A stretch of 64,000 nt of DNA from Pleurostoma richardsiae. Lineage: Eukaryota > Ascomycota > Sordariomycetes > Calosphaeriales > Pleurostomataceae. This document shows positions 51,957 through 63,308 of the stretch, piece by piece. A program made the translations under genes and the position numbers. Below the pieces are notes generated by a model. It had not been told where the DNA came from. It saw nothing but the letters and a program-made list of their open reading frames with translations, and made no database searches. Each line of letters opens with the position of its first letter. Positions within the stretch are counted from its first letter, which is position 1. The DNA lies in NCBI GenBank assembly GCA_030052745.1, contig JANBVO010000033.1, positions 372,001 to 436,000 on the forward strand, given 5' to 3'.

Positions 51957-53772
51957 GTTGTTTCGGCTGACAAGAAAAACGATAGACAGGAAATGCCACA
52001 GTTATCTCAGGATGACAGAAGTAGGGACGTTGCGGTGGGAATTGAGAGAAGATGGATTGCTCCGAGCGAAGAAGGCCGGACGCCAACAGGGTAAAGAAAG
52101 GAGAGGAGGCTGCAACCCCTTTGTAATGCACACTGCGTCCCGGGAGCAAAGCGCGCATGGCCTCTCCACACTGTTAGGGCTAGCGCAAGGCGTCCGGTGG
52201 GGGAAGATTGTGGCTGTCTGCAGGGGCGAAGTTACCAAGGCTCGAAGATTCATCACACCTCAGCTGCGATGATGAAGTGTGCCAGACCCTCCGCCGAATT
52301 GTTGGCGTGCGCCACGTCTACCTCCGCTGCCTGGCGTTTCGCGCTGGTAAATATAACGGAAGCCTCTCCGAGATTGGCCGGGCCCATTTCCATCTCTAAC
52401 TAGTGCTGCATATCGGCTGGGCCGGGCAGGGGTGGCTCGACTGCATAGGTGTGGGTATAACACCGCTACGCCTACGCCCATAGCATGTGTAGCCATCAGC
52501 TCTACAAAGGCCCCTCAAGAGACATGGCAGCGATGTGGTCGTGTCCAAACTAACTCGAGCATGGCTGGCGGTCTGCATGAATTTCCAGGATCGGCATGCC
52601 ACACTGAGCCAGCCTCCACGAGATTTTTGCGGGCAGCTATCGCCCCTGCCCTTTCCCCCCGTGGTCCGGAATGAACACGATGAAGCAGGGCTGCTCGCGT
52701 CGGTGAAGACGCTTCAGTCGTACATGGAGAAGCCTGTGCCTACATACCCCCACTGACAGGCTTTGCCTCAGTGGTGTCGAGGTAATTCGCAGCCCTGGAA
52801 GTGGGCAAGGAGATACCAGCTTCTCCGGCTCGATATGCTAGAGGAGAGAGGGAGCTCGGCTCGGGAGGAGGTGTGGATGGTCATGCTGGCTGATCATGTC
52901 GTGTCCTTTCCTCAAGTAATCTCCACAACAAGACATCCCTGGCTTGGTTACCGAGGACTTCTGTGTGAGCTGGGTAGCTGTTCCAAGTCTCTCCCCGTCA
53001 TCGCCTGGTGCTGGTGCTCAGGCGACTCCCTGTCAGGGGGCTTTCAACCCCCCCCCCCTTCAAGCCCGCTCTTTCGCCTCGCCATAGCCACGTCGCACGC
53101 TAAGGCAACCAGTGCCCGCTATGTCTTCGAAGTAAGTCTCAGTTCCAAAGCACTACGAGCCGTGACTGGGGGATCGAGGAGCGACTGTCATTTCACTTTA
53201 CTGCATATTGCGTCTTAAGCACGGCATGGTTCGTCTAGACTACTGGGCTGGCGTGGTTTGGTTCCTATTTGCCTCGTCACACAAGTCGCCCAATCGCGGG
53301 CCTCCCGCCCACGTGTGGCTGAATTTTTTGCGACACGGCCACCAGCACAATGCCTTATCCGCGGGCCTTCGTGGTCTGACCCCCCCTGGTCGGGTTTTAG
53401 GAGGGCAGGTTACGGCGGCTGCTGCAAGAAGCCAGCAATCTATGGGATAGACATGGTAGAGCCATTGTTGACGTTCACTGAAAAGCCAATTGTGACTCAG
53501 ATTCATTCGACAGAGCGCGCGCACAGTGCTGACACAAACACTACGAGCCAAATGAGGAGCTGGCCTGCCGGCTCTATGGCGAGGCCAAATCCGCTGATGA
53601 TACGTGGAGCAGATACCACACATCTACTCGACGCGGCCTCCGGTGGGCGAGCGCCTGTTCTTCCAACTTTCCAACCGGCTAAGCGTCGTATTGCTTTCGA
53701 TGACGTGAACCATGTTGTCTGACCCCTGAGCCGCCCACAGCGCAGCCTGGTGATCGCTGGCTCTTGGTAGAC
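51957..53772. other. 1.8-kb region without a recognised gene
   Basis: The part next to 51956 should hold the promoter of fusion gene B. Further on there are only overlapping short frames, a run of ten C near 53048 and no motif. This is one of the longest gene-free stretches in the window. Confidence 0.4.
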
Positions 53773-54389
53773 ATGGAGCTCTGTTCGGACGACCTTGCAA
53801 CCCTCATGCCCGCGGATCCTGTCCTTTGGTCTATGTGCCTCGAGCTTGACAACTACGACCTCTGTTCAACATTGGCTCCCGAGATTGACCCGATCGCCTT
53901 TCTCGGCGAGCCGTCTCCAGCGACCGCTCCTGTGGAGCCAGACGAGTACTTTGAGCCTGTGACAATCGCAAAGGCAAAGTACAAGTGCACTGAATGCAAG
54001 GAGAAGACCTTTGCGAGGAGGGAACATCTCAAGAGGCACATTAAGACGTCAGTCTCCCACCTCGCCTTCTTCCCATCTGTGATACTAGCCTTGGGTCCAG
54101 GAAACACCAGATGGAGACCAAAGACTACATAAACTGCGACTACTGCTGCAGGCGCTTCAGCCGCCTCGACAACTGGCGGTCGCACGTCCTGTTGCACACT
54201 ACGAAGACCGGCAGGACGCCCTATGTTCCCGCAGCCAAAGCGGCCCTTGCCCGGGAGCGGGCCGAGCTGAAGCAGCGGCTGCCAGCTGCTCGACGTCCGG
54301 GCAAGGTCACTCGGCGGGCGGGACGGAGAGATACGCACGGTGAAAAACACTCGTTCCCTGTTGCTGCCACGGGATCCTTGAGACGCTAG
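53773..54389 (+). CDS. Two-finger C2H2 protein, two exons, about 187 aa
   Basis: Exon 1 (53773-54047) and exon 2 (54101-54389) flank a 53-nt intron with a GTCAGT donor. The splice at phase 2 joins the first finger (YKCTECKEKTFARREHLKRH) through IKTKHQ to the second (INCDYCCRRFSRLDNWRSH, ending HVLLH). The first 70 residues are acidic and could be an activation region (METs then DDLATLMPADPV). The tail is basic and Ala/Arg-rich with KVTRRAGRR, suiting nuclear import. A small transcription factor is the simplest reading. Confidence 0.7.
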
Positions 54390-54963
54390 CGAAGCAGCAG
54401 CCGTCACTCCGTGTAATACTAGGAGTGGGAATTGGAAGATATTGACAAGAAGGGAGGACATCGAGACGTGTAGAATCTACTCTATAATTCGATCCCCGGG
54501 ACGAGTGATTGGCTCGGCGTGGCCTGCAAATATATGCCATTGTAGTGAGCCGACGCGTGGGTGACACGCGCTGTTCAGGGACGGCCATCTGGCGGCAGCG
54601 GCGGAGTGTCTACACCCGCTACGGAGCACAGGAATCGTGGTCTGTGAAGATGCCGCCAGTGTTGGTCCTCCAGAAGTGACTGTCCGTGGTTTGCGATACG
54701 GTGCCTCCCTGAGCCGGCAGGACCTGCTGAGGCCCACTCGACGGTGCGGCGGAAGGGCTTGTTATCGCGAGTATACCAGTTTCGTCGAATACGTATGTCC
54801 GTCGCCTTCCGGCAGACCTTGACGTGCCTTGTCGAGGAAGTTCCGGCCCGAGTGCGTATCACCACAGGCGAGCACACGGGCACGCGTTCACTGATGCTTG
54901 ACTTAGGTGAGATAGCCTATATACTCTAGATGACACATTGAGGCCGACACTGGCGCTTCATGC
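54390..54963. other. Intergenic stretch, nothing recognised
   Basis: This lies between the C2H2 gene and the 3' end of the NDT80-type gene. Only short overlapping open frames are present. Confidence 0.4.
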
Positions 54964-57164
54964 TCAGGCGTTTGAGATCATGATACTCCACCATCCACGA
55001 CCTCCTCCGGGAGCTGCTATGTGATTGCCGTGCTGGGTGTTGATGGCCCCGGTCTCCACACGACTTGTGGGTTGTCCTTTATCCAAGAGAGCTAACTGCG
55101 GTCGTACCTCACTCTCCTCGCGACATGGAAGCGTCCTAGCCTCTGCGCCGCGGCCTGCCGTGGACAATTGGCCGGGAGGACAGTGTTGTAGCGGCCTCAC
55201 TTCAAAATGCACGCTCCGGCTCGCCATCGATGCGGCGCCGGCCGCCGCGTTCGCCGCGTCGTCAGGCATGGCTGTGTTCGAAGATGCGCAAGTCCCTGGC
55301 GTGACCTCGTAACAGCAGGTGCAAGTCCCGAACACGACCCTACGCCAGCACTTGCAAGCCCCTAACACGACCCTACGCCAGCAATCTCGCGGTGAAGGAG
55401 CCACACCCGACGGTAGGCGGCAGGGAGGAGACGGCTGTGGTGCATGCGCTGCCTGTAGGCTGATGCCCTTGGTGAAGTCTCCCGAACGATAACCGCACCG
55501 GTGCTCGGCGGAGGAGTCGATGCTGGGGATAGGAGACATATCGTGGCCGTATTGGTGGCCCACATGGAGGCGGGGGCACTTCGACGGTGGCGGGTTACTG
55601 TCTCCGACGTAGCACGGCGCGGTGACGCCGTTGCGGACAGCTGTCGTCGAAATGCTTGTCTGTGCTAGTGTGGTCGGGCCCCGCTCGTCCTGTCTTGGGG
55701 GCTGAAGACGAAGGAGGCGTATGTTCAAATGTGGATTCGCCCGGAGTATGCAGCCTGCCTGGAAGCTCTTTGGTATCTGCTCTCTCACCACGATAGGCTG
55801 CGTTACCCACTCAGTCAGGACGACATTGGAGCCGTCCGAGAGTGTTCCGATGGCCGTGAGGTGCAGGTACGTGTACCGCTGCAGCTTCGCTCTCCGCCTG
55901 CAGAAGTCGTCTTAGCCTCTCGGTCGACCACCGTCTCCTCGGTCGTGTAGTGGACCCTCTGCTTCGCTTGTCGAGAATCCGACGCCTAACTTACCTGGGA
56001 AATGCCAGATGCTGCCGGCCTATTCGATATGTCAGAATACTCGCGTCCGCTGTCTTCGCATTGTCGTCGATCAGCGGCAGCAACTGCGGCTTCTGGTCCG
56101 ATCGTTGATCGACGGGGTGCGGCACGGGCTCGCGGCCTCTGCACATCGTCGCGGAGATGACGATCTTGGCATCTCTGACGGACATTATCTCCCCCGGCTG
56201 CACGATCACCGACAGCTGGCCGCGTGGAGTGGTCACGAACCCTTCGATGTGGAACGTATAGCGCTGGCAGGTGGTCAGCTCTACCTGTGGCCTGGTGGGA
56301 CCGCTGGCACTCTGAGCCCTCTCGAGCAGGAAGAAAAGGCCCTTCAACCTGGCCGATATCTTCACCTGCTGTGTGCGCCCGCCGTCGTCGACGAGGGTGT
56401 GAGTGTCGTGCATCCTCTCGAAGGAGAGCAGCTCGGGGTCCGGAACTCCGCCACGTTCCGGGTCGTCAACTCTCCGGTCCTGGATGACCTCCTCGTATGA
56501 TTGTTCATTTGCCTCCAGATCCGGAGTACTGTCATGCGTACTCAGAGACAGAGTCCCGGTATACGCTGCAAAGATTCCACCGTCCGGCTGCTCCTTCCAA
56601 ACCGGGTAGCCGTCCGGCTGGTCTGGATCGTTACGAGATGGGGTTGACATTTTTTCCGTTCCTCCTCGTGGTGATATGCGGGCGTTTACTGACGTCGCGA
56701 GAAGATTCCTTCCGGTCAGATAGGAGCCACGGCGTCGTCGGGTAGTGAGAGGCAGCGACGAACGCTCCACCGGATCCGACAGGCCAACGACACAAATGGT
56801 GGCCTCGAAGCAGCGCGTCCTGGGGCTGTAAGCCCTCACCGTATTTACCCCAGACAGCCGCAGGAAAGCACATGATTGATGCGTCGTGACGCGACAAGCC
56901 AAGCCAGTCAGCGTGCCACAACAGACCGTACCCCCAGTCGACTCGCCGCTGAGAGACAGACACCTGGCTCGGCAAATATCTACCGATACAGCCGAACCAC
57001 TCACGCCTAGTTAAAAGTACATATTGGTTCAGCTCCTGCGGGGTCCAGCCGCAGGCCATGCTGTCCAGATCACCCACGACGCACAGCCGCACCTTCTTCT
57101 GTGACACTGGCAGCGGTGTCCCCCAGCAGTCGCTAATGTTCCGCCCAGAGACAAGCTCGGACAT
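54964..57164 (-). CDS. NDT80/PhoG-type (XprG/VIB-1-like) transcription factor, three exons, about 675 aa
   Basis: Exons read 57164-56694, 56617-55995 and 55897-54964; introns are 76 and 97 nt. The core is clear: YPVWKEQPDGGIFAAYTGTL, SLSTHDSTPDLEA, ELLSFERMHDTHTLVDDGG, KISARLKGLFFLLE, VELTTCQRYTFHIEGFVTTP, and after the second splice RYTYLHLTAIGTLSDGSNVV with TQPIVVREQIPKSF. NDT80-fold factors of this type control starvation, protease production and programmed cell death in filamentous fungi. The usual TCYRRN motif reads TCQRYT, so DNA contacts may differ. Exon 1 is the least certain. The tail has an 11-residue CWRRVV repeat. Confidence 0.75.
55320..55385. repeat. Two 33-bp tandem units in the NDT80-type gene
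   Basis: Units at 55320-55352 and 55353-55385 differ at only a few bases and encode CWRRVVLGACK and CWRRVVFGTCT in the tail of the minus-strand protein. A weaker relative of the unit start lies at about 55289. Confidence 0.8.
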
Positions 57165-57548
57165 GGTGAGGGCTCGCGAGGTCCTAGAGTGGAGTGATAA
57201 AAGATGGGACGGCGGCTAAGCAAGGATACGGAAAGCCGTTCGAGACGGCTTAGTGTTTGGTCTCTAGACGGTGGGGAGCGGTGGGAGGAGGCTTTATGTC
57301 TCCTCGAAACAGCGGGGCGCAGCACCGCGGCGCGCAGCTAGTACCCTCAAGTACCCTTCTGCCCACCCGGGCGACGCTCAGAGCTGACCAGAGTGGAATC
57401 ATCCTTGAGAAATGACTCTGCTCAGTGGAATGGAATACGCCATCAAGATACAATCACGAACACTTCCATAGTTTGTCGTAGTTCGCCATGTCCTAATCAT
57501 TCATCAGAACCAGATCCGGACCTTGCGGAGGTGGAATGGGCGGCCTCT
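57165..57548. other. Promoter region of the NDT80-type gene
   Basis: A TTTTATCA element lies about 30 bp upstream of the minus-strand start. The frame of the small plus-strand gene is open back to 57393 but without an ATG, so its first exon may lie here. Confidence 0.35.
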
Positions 57549-57713
57549 ATGCCTCCCCTTGGGATTATGTCGAGTTTTTCCTCTAACCACAGTGAAGGCG
57601 AGTTTCCAAATAACTATTGGACATGGGACGAGGAGGGACGAAATTATCACCACATCAGGGCTGCTGAAGACGGTACCGAATCGAAAATATGGTATCCTAG
57701 GGAATTTTCGTGA
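57549..57713 (+). CDS. Small protein or last exon with a WxWDE motif, at least 54 aa
   Basis: From the ATG at 57549 the frame encodes a short polar protein ending with NYWTWDEEGRNYHHI and KIWYPREF. Short fungal proteins with a W-x-W-D-x-x-x-x-x-Y-Y-x motif are common and uncharacterised. The frame extends upstream with acidic residues (SSEPDPDLAEVEW), so there may be a 5' exon. Confidence 0.4.
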   Translation: MPPLGIMSSFSSNHSEGEFPNNYWTWDEEGRNYHHIRAAEDGTESKIWYPREFS

Positions 57714-58882
57714 GGGGTACAGGTGTTAAGGCGCGTTTGTCATATAATTGAGGTGAAAACGAGACCTTCGACTTCCTATCGTATCGCTGCTCCTATTCGA
57801 GACTTCATGGGATTGTACTTCTAGAACGAGACATGTTTTAACGTGGTTGGCATGAGCCTCCGGGAGACAAGTCCTCCAACAGCGCAGATCGTGATCCAAG
57901 TCGTTAGAAGGCATCCAACGTATGCTTTACAGTTGCCGCGCTGTTGAGCCGCAACACAGCTATTCTCCAGCCTCAGCGTTTCACAAGTCAATTCGTCTGT
58001 ACAGCTCACAGACACTAATGATTGCCTGACTATCTCAAGTGAAGTTTCGTACTACTACCATCCAAAGACAGGTACCAGTCTCAGGGTCACCACCGATAGA
58101 GAATGAGGCAGGTACGAAGAGACGAATTGTGGTTCCAGGCTGATGTGCTCGAGTAGTGAGGAAGGTCTAGGCGAACCCAATCAAGCCCCATCGGATCAAA
58201 GACGATGAGGGAACCGCGTGGCAAGGAGACGCTCTCTGTGTCGACCCAAGGAACTGCTCGTATCTGCGAATGATGGACGTGAAGCCCTGATGAAATAGCT
58301 ATTGCAGAATCACCACTGTCAATCCCCGAACATACTACACTATACCGTACCTCGTATGATACAGCAGAGATAGAACGTTGTCAGTCGCCCCTCGCCTCTC
58401 AACTAATTGACGAAGTGAACATACGCGCCGAAGGGAATCAAATCCCTCTAGCCCAGGTACTGTACACGGCCGATAACACCGTCCCTTTGGCCACGAACGT
58501 GTGCTCTACTCTAGCCGTAGCCCGTCAAGCTCGGCCTGAACAGCACGTCCCTGGAGTCCTTTACATACGCGTGAGGGCTTACAGTACATGCCGACGGACA
58601 ATTCGAGCCAGCTGTTCCGTAAGAAGGCATGGGAAGTCGTCGGCAGCGATCGGAAGATGGCCGCCATCTCTGCCATACGAGACGCAGCAGGCCTCGGGGA
58701 CTGCCACCACGAATTCGTGAGGACAATAATATACTTACGAGCTACATGAAATACTTGGGAGTCAATTATGGCTGTTGCAGAACAAAGGAATGAGATAGGA
58801 CGGAACGGCAATATTTGGCGCCCAAGAGTCGAGCTGTCATCTAGAAGGTTAGTCGGTGTCACGTCAATGTACTGTACTGTAT
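57714..58882. other. 1.2-kb region without a recognised gene; several GTAC palindromes
   Basis: No gene is supported. Copies of the GTACAGTAC element lie at about 58456-58467 (GGTACTGTACAC), 58578-58591 (TTACAGTACATG) and 58867-58882 (TGTACTGTACTGTATA). Confidence 0.45.
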
Positions 58883-59314
58883 ATGGATGTAGCAGCCATT
58901 ATTGCCGCGATGGATGCGATGGATTCTCGCCTCTGTACTGCGTATTTAACGCCGTTTGAGACGGCATGTACAACACCAAGTGCGGATACCGATGAGCCTG
59001 GCACAATTGGCGGAACGGCCGGCCAGGAAGCCGATTTGGAAGCGAGGATAGGCCGGCGTGCATGTGTCAGGAAGGCATATATCCTTAACTTTCGTCGCTT
59101 GCTGATGAACAATGAATGTGAGGGGAAATCAGGAGCGAGGAAAGCAGCGACGACGCAAAGGAGGGGGAAGGACTCAGATGGTCCGTCAGCCAGGATACAG
59201 AACCAGCCGTCTGTTGCCATCGCTACTCAACCGGATCCCTTGATGTCACAGCTGGTACTGTGTTCCTCGATCTCGCAGAATGGCTTTTCCAACGTCTCCC
59301 GTTGTGGGCATTGA
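58883..59314 (+). CDS. Possible hypothetical protein or first exon, up to 143 aa
   Basis: The ATG at 58883 opens a frame with a normal-looking N-terminal half (MDVAAIIAAMDAMDSRLCTA, later RKAYILNFRRLLMNN) and a basic disordered second half. It overlaps the start of the next gene by 35 bp in another frame. The two may be exons of one gene, but no clear splice was found. Confidence 0.3.
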   Translation: MDVAAIIAAMDAMDSRLCTAYLTPFETACTTPSADTDEPGTIGGTAGQEADLEARIGRRACVRKAYILNFRRLLMNNECEGKSGARKAATTQRRGKDSDGPSARIQNQPSVAIATQPDPLMSQLVLCSSISQNGFSNVSRCGH

Positions 59315-59576
59315 TCTACCGAGGGAAGACGCAGTCAGGGCGTACAGTGCATGGCAGCAGACCCAAGCAAGCACCGAGGAACAGAGAGAGTGTTACGGCC
59401 TGGCTCAGGATTTGACTCTGGCGAATTGCTTTGACCTTGGCATGCTTGCCAGCAACCAGGAAAAGATGTATCGGTTTTACAAAGCGCACGGTATTCCGGA
59501 AGGCGTGGCATGGCATTATGTACGTGACATCAAGGCGTTCTTGAAGCAACGCGAAAGGGCAAAGAGCACACAATAG
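59280..59576 (+). CDS. Hypothetical helical protein, 98 aa
   Basis: From the ATG at 59280 the frame encodes a compact helical product (REDAVRAYSAWQQTQASTEE, LTLANCFDLGMLASNQEKMY, VAWHYVRDIKAFLKQRERAK). Composition and helix pattern look like a real protein, but no family is recognised. It may be the last exon of a larger gene that includes 58883-59314. Confidence 0.45.
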   Translation: MAFPTSPVVGIDLPREDAVRAYSAWQQTQASTEEQRECYGLAQDLTLANCFDLGMLASNQEKMYRFYKAHGIPEGVAWHYVRDIKAFLKQRERAKSTQ

Positions 59577-60223
59577 AGCGTAAGACACAGGATGACGACT
59601 CGTTCTATTTCTTTCATTTCAAGAATCTTCAAGACCCGTGGTGTACTATACAGTATCCAGCTTGTTACAAGGCGAGGATCTCTCCACTCTCGTCAATATT
59701 TTCTAGAGAGAAGACTTCTGAGAATACCACCAGAAGTCTCGAGACCACGGGTCACAACCTCGAGCGGACCATATCCGACGTCTGGCCCGAATGGTAAGGG
59801 GCTTGCCAGATGCCGACTGGTAGCAGGAACACGTCGAGGATACCCAACAGATCGTAAAAACACCAAGCCGTTAACTATTCAGTCGACACTATCAGGGACA
59901 CCGAAGACGAGTGGCAGTAGAAGCGCCCCCCATGATATAGGTTGCTGTCATGTAGCGAAGGTTCCTCGGTCTCGCTGAATAAGATAGTGGATGGCGGCCA
60001 GTCCCAGACGCGCAGACCGTCGCCCGGGAAAGAGTGGATCGGGTAGTCCGCACCTCCTGGGCAATATGAGCAGAGCTCGGGATTAGGATACACAGAGCCT
60101 GCGTAGTTACCGTCGTAGTTTCCTTCGCAGTTACCGGCACTGCATTCGATTCCGGGTGGACCGTCGGACTTTTCAATGCCCGAAGACGAAGCAGTGGTTG
60201 CCGGAGCTGGGTATTGCGGTTCA
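59577..60223. other. 3' region of the multi-C2H2 gene
   Basis: A minus-strand frame (about 60460 to 59875) overlaps the end of the C2H2 gene and encodes a Pro/Tyr/Gly-rich stretch (for example EGNYDGNYAGSVYPNPELC). It could be the true C-terminus if the last intron is spliced differently. With the 54-nt intron preferred here the protein stops at 60224 and this stretch is untranslated. Confidence 0.35.
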
Positions 60224-61144
60224 TCAATCCGTGGGGGTGCCTGGTGCTGGACGTAATGGGAGGGTTCCTTCCGAGTCCCAAGACCTTTTTCTACTCTGGA
60301 GGCTTGCGGTGGTGTCCTCATGTGTCGTCTGTAGAGCTCATCAGCTATCATCTGAGATACAATGATAAAACAGATAACTGACCTTTCTAGGTCCCGGGCA
60401 GCTCTCAGTCTTCTTGCGTGTTGCGCTTGGCGAGTGACTGGTCGGATCGCCCAGCTGCGCAAAGGACTCGTTGTCCTGGGAACAGCGGAAAGGCTTGGGT
60501 TTTTTCTTTTTGTGTTGGCATAGAGCCTGTCTCTGGTGCCTGTTCCGATTACCTCCAGTCGTAAAGGTCTGGCCGCATTTGGAACAGCTGAACCGCTTCT
60601 CCCCGGCGTGGATTTTTTTGTGTGCGCATAGGTTGCTGGTAGACCGAAAGTCCTTGCCGCATGTGTCGCACTTGTAAGGCTTGGCCCCGCTGTGAAGTGT
60701 CCGGTGCTTGTTCAGATCACTTGAATCCCCAAAGGTCTTGCCGCATTCGGGACAGCCGTACGGCTTCTCCCTGGTGTGGGTGGTTCTTATGTGCCTGCGA
60801 AGATTGCTGGTCCGCAAAAAGGTCTTGCTGCATTTGGAACAGCTGTGCGGCTTCTCCCCGGTATGGGTTCGTATGTGTGATTTCAGATTGCCTATCTGCG
60901 AAAAGGCCCTGCTGCATGTGTCGCACTTGTAAGGCTTGGCCCCGCTGTGAAGTGTCTGGTGTTTGTCCCGATTACCTTGAAGCGTAAAGCGCTCGCCGCA
61001 TACGTAACATCTGTACGGCGTCTCCCCAGTGTGGATTCGTATGTGCCCGCGTAGATTATAAATCCGTGTAAACTCCCTGTTACAGGTGTCACACTTGTAA
61101 CTCTTCTTCCGGCTGTGTGAATCGGTGATGGTCGAGAAAGACAT
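60224..61144 (-). CDS. Multi-C2H2 zinc-finger protein, two exons, about 288 aa
   Basis: The start is the Met of MSFSTITDSHSRKKS. Exon 1 (61144-60383) holds six tandem C2H2 fingers with TGEKP-type linkers, beginning YKCDTCNREFTRIYNLRGH and ending with CDTCGKDFRSTSNLCAHKKI. A seventh finger has the last ligand changed (H-x5-C in RHQRQALC). A basic KKKKPKP stretch follows. A 54-nt intron (60382-60329, GTCAGT donor, CTGAT branch) leads to a short last exon. Fingers 2 and 5 share THTL/HSGAKPYKCD linkers, hinting at an internal duplication. DNA binding is very likely, the target unknown. Confidence 0.75.
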
Positions 61145-63308
61145 GATCGAACGATGGAGGCGGCTCTCAACACTGCAAGCGTTAGCGATCGGGACATGAA
61201 TGCATTCTATGCTCCTCACATGGCTCACTCCCTTCAGATCTTCTACTTATGTCCTCCCGCTCTTCGTGGTCAGGCCTGAGTGAGCACTCGGCTGATGAGT
61301 GGGTTGGACACGGCAGAGTCCTGAGGGGGCCTGCAGCTATGTTTATAGTTCCGATGACGATATATAGCCAGGAAGGCCAGAGAAGCAGCACCAACCGGAG
61401 GCGTAGAGACGAGGGGGCTACTGCTGTCATGCACCCGCTGAAACTGGAAGCAATGCACTCCGCCAACGAAATGAATCGGTGTGGAACATCTTTGGCAATT
61501 CCCAATCCAAGCGTGTTAGGTGGTGCGGCAGTTCTACCCCTAATCTCCACCACACCATGCCGCATGCCCGGGCCCCGGCCGGCCAGTAACATGACACCTG
61601 GGCCGGGAGGCGAAGCATCTCGTTCGTGCCACGGTATACGCGGGGCGTATGCACCTGCTGATCGAAATGCCTCGCAGGTAAGATATTTAGCAAGAGCCTC
61701 TGACCCTTTCTTTCGTTCTTGGCGGCGGAGAGAGGTGTGCAAAATGTGTCAAGATACGTTACAAGGCCCAACATTCCTACCCGTTAGCATTGAGAGTAGT
61801 CCGGGAATGCATGAGGTCGATCCCTCCGATGCAGACTCTGGCGCCGTGCAGAATGGATTCCGTTACGACGATGATGAGCCCCCAAGAAGCCTCCTCGACA
61901 TGATTACCCGTAACCATCGTACTTTAAACCCTAGATCGTTGTCCCGGTTAGGTGTACATTCCTCCTGACACTTCCCGGCCTCGCTCTCGAGGATTTCGAG
62001 GATCAATGGCGCCATGCTCCATAGCATGCGGTGCACAATCTTAGACGAGGATCAGCCTGCGAATCACGGAGACGGCCGGCCGGGTGTCCGTATTACACAC
62101 CGCAGAGATCGGGGTATCTTGCGCTTTCTCCTCTGTTGGTGCCCTCTGTTGGTGCCGCTCGAGGGTACTCGCCGTCCACAGCAGTGCTAAGCAGGCTTTC
62201 AGGTTCCGCTATGCGACCTTCAGCGGTGAGCTTCATGGAATCATCCCGGTGCAGCTGACTCTGGCCCGGTCCTCTTGGCATTGGAACATAATTGTATCCT
62301 ATGAAGGTGTTCCAGGGCAACTGGTGCGTCATTTTTCCACCAACGACTGTGAGAGCAAGTCATCCGACGGACGCAGAACACCTCCGGGAGAGACTTGACA
62401 GTCGGCGTCGGAGGCGAGCGCTTCATGATTCACGACGGTGGCTTGACGCGACAGGACCACAGAGGAATGGAGGACCTGACCATGGAGATCGCTGGTGGGA
62501 ACCGCCCGACCGCATCGGCCTCGATTCTCGGGGGTTCTCTGTAGCAGCCTCTTGCGTGGATCCTGCCCTCAAGGGCACACCGTTGTCGGGTGTCATTGAT
62601 CCGTGGTGTCGAGCGGTCCACACGCCTCGGACACCCAACGAGGCAGCAAGGATCTTGCTACACGCTCGGTAGGAAGCCTGCGTCTCAAGATAAGCCAATG
62701 TGCAGTGGCGCCGCTAGCTGTTATCGTCCCACACACCTGAGCCGTACTGAGCGACCAGTACGCACCAGCCGCCTGCTTGCACATTGAGCCGAGGCGCGCG
62801 GAACAAGTACTCTGCACGATGCCGGGCTGTAGCAAAAGTCACTCGCTCTTACGCGTAATGGGGGAGCGGCTGGTTGGATGTCCAGCAACGGCTAATGGGC
62901 GAACAAGACATCGGCACTGTCAGTGAAGACTCCTTTCCCACGTTGCGTCGATAAGACCGGGACAGCATCTTGCACAGCCCGGCTGAGGTGTGTCACGCAG
63001 GCGTCAAGAGCGGTGGCGACCAATCGTTCTCATATGTACCAGCAGGTACGACACAAGGAGTCATGGCGGAGCGGGTACGTGTGGACCGCTCGAGCGTCCT
63101 TGTGAAGCAAGTGGCTGGGCTTTTGCACAAATGAGCTCTCGGTCGGGATTCGCCGGACCGGGGATTTAAGCCGGGCTGTCGACTTGCTCGGGTGATGGTC
63201 TCTTGTCCTGACCGGCGATGGCATATAAGTATTCTTCCGGCTCCTTCATCAACATACCAGAGCAGCTGAGCCAAGAGTCTCTTTTTGAAGAAAACAAGCT
63301 CCGCGTCC
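61145..63308. other. 2.2-kb region without a recognised gene
   Basis: Long overlapping frames (for example plus 61249-61968) reflect GC-rich sequence and have no domain features. A TATATAG near 61361 and a TATAAG at 63224-63229 are present; the second is about 80 bp before the BCS1-like start. No repeat or mobile element was seen. Confidence 0.4.

Noticed and set aside
55991-57004. Single uninterrupted frame as the NDT80-type gene's N-terminus
   Set aside because: The first 110 codons of that frame look non-coding; an exon from 57164 with a 76-nt intron joins cleanly to the conserved YPVWKEQP part.
61249-61968. 239-codon plus-strand frame
   Set aside because: Composition is random-like (Pro/Arg/Ser), no domain, and similar frames are open on the other strand.
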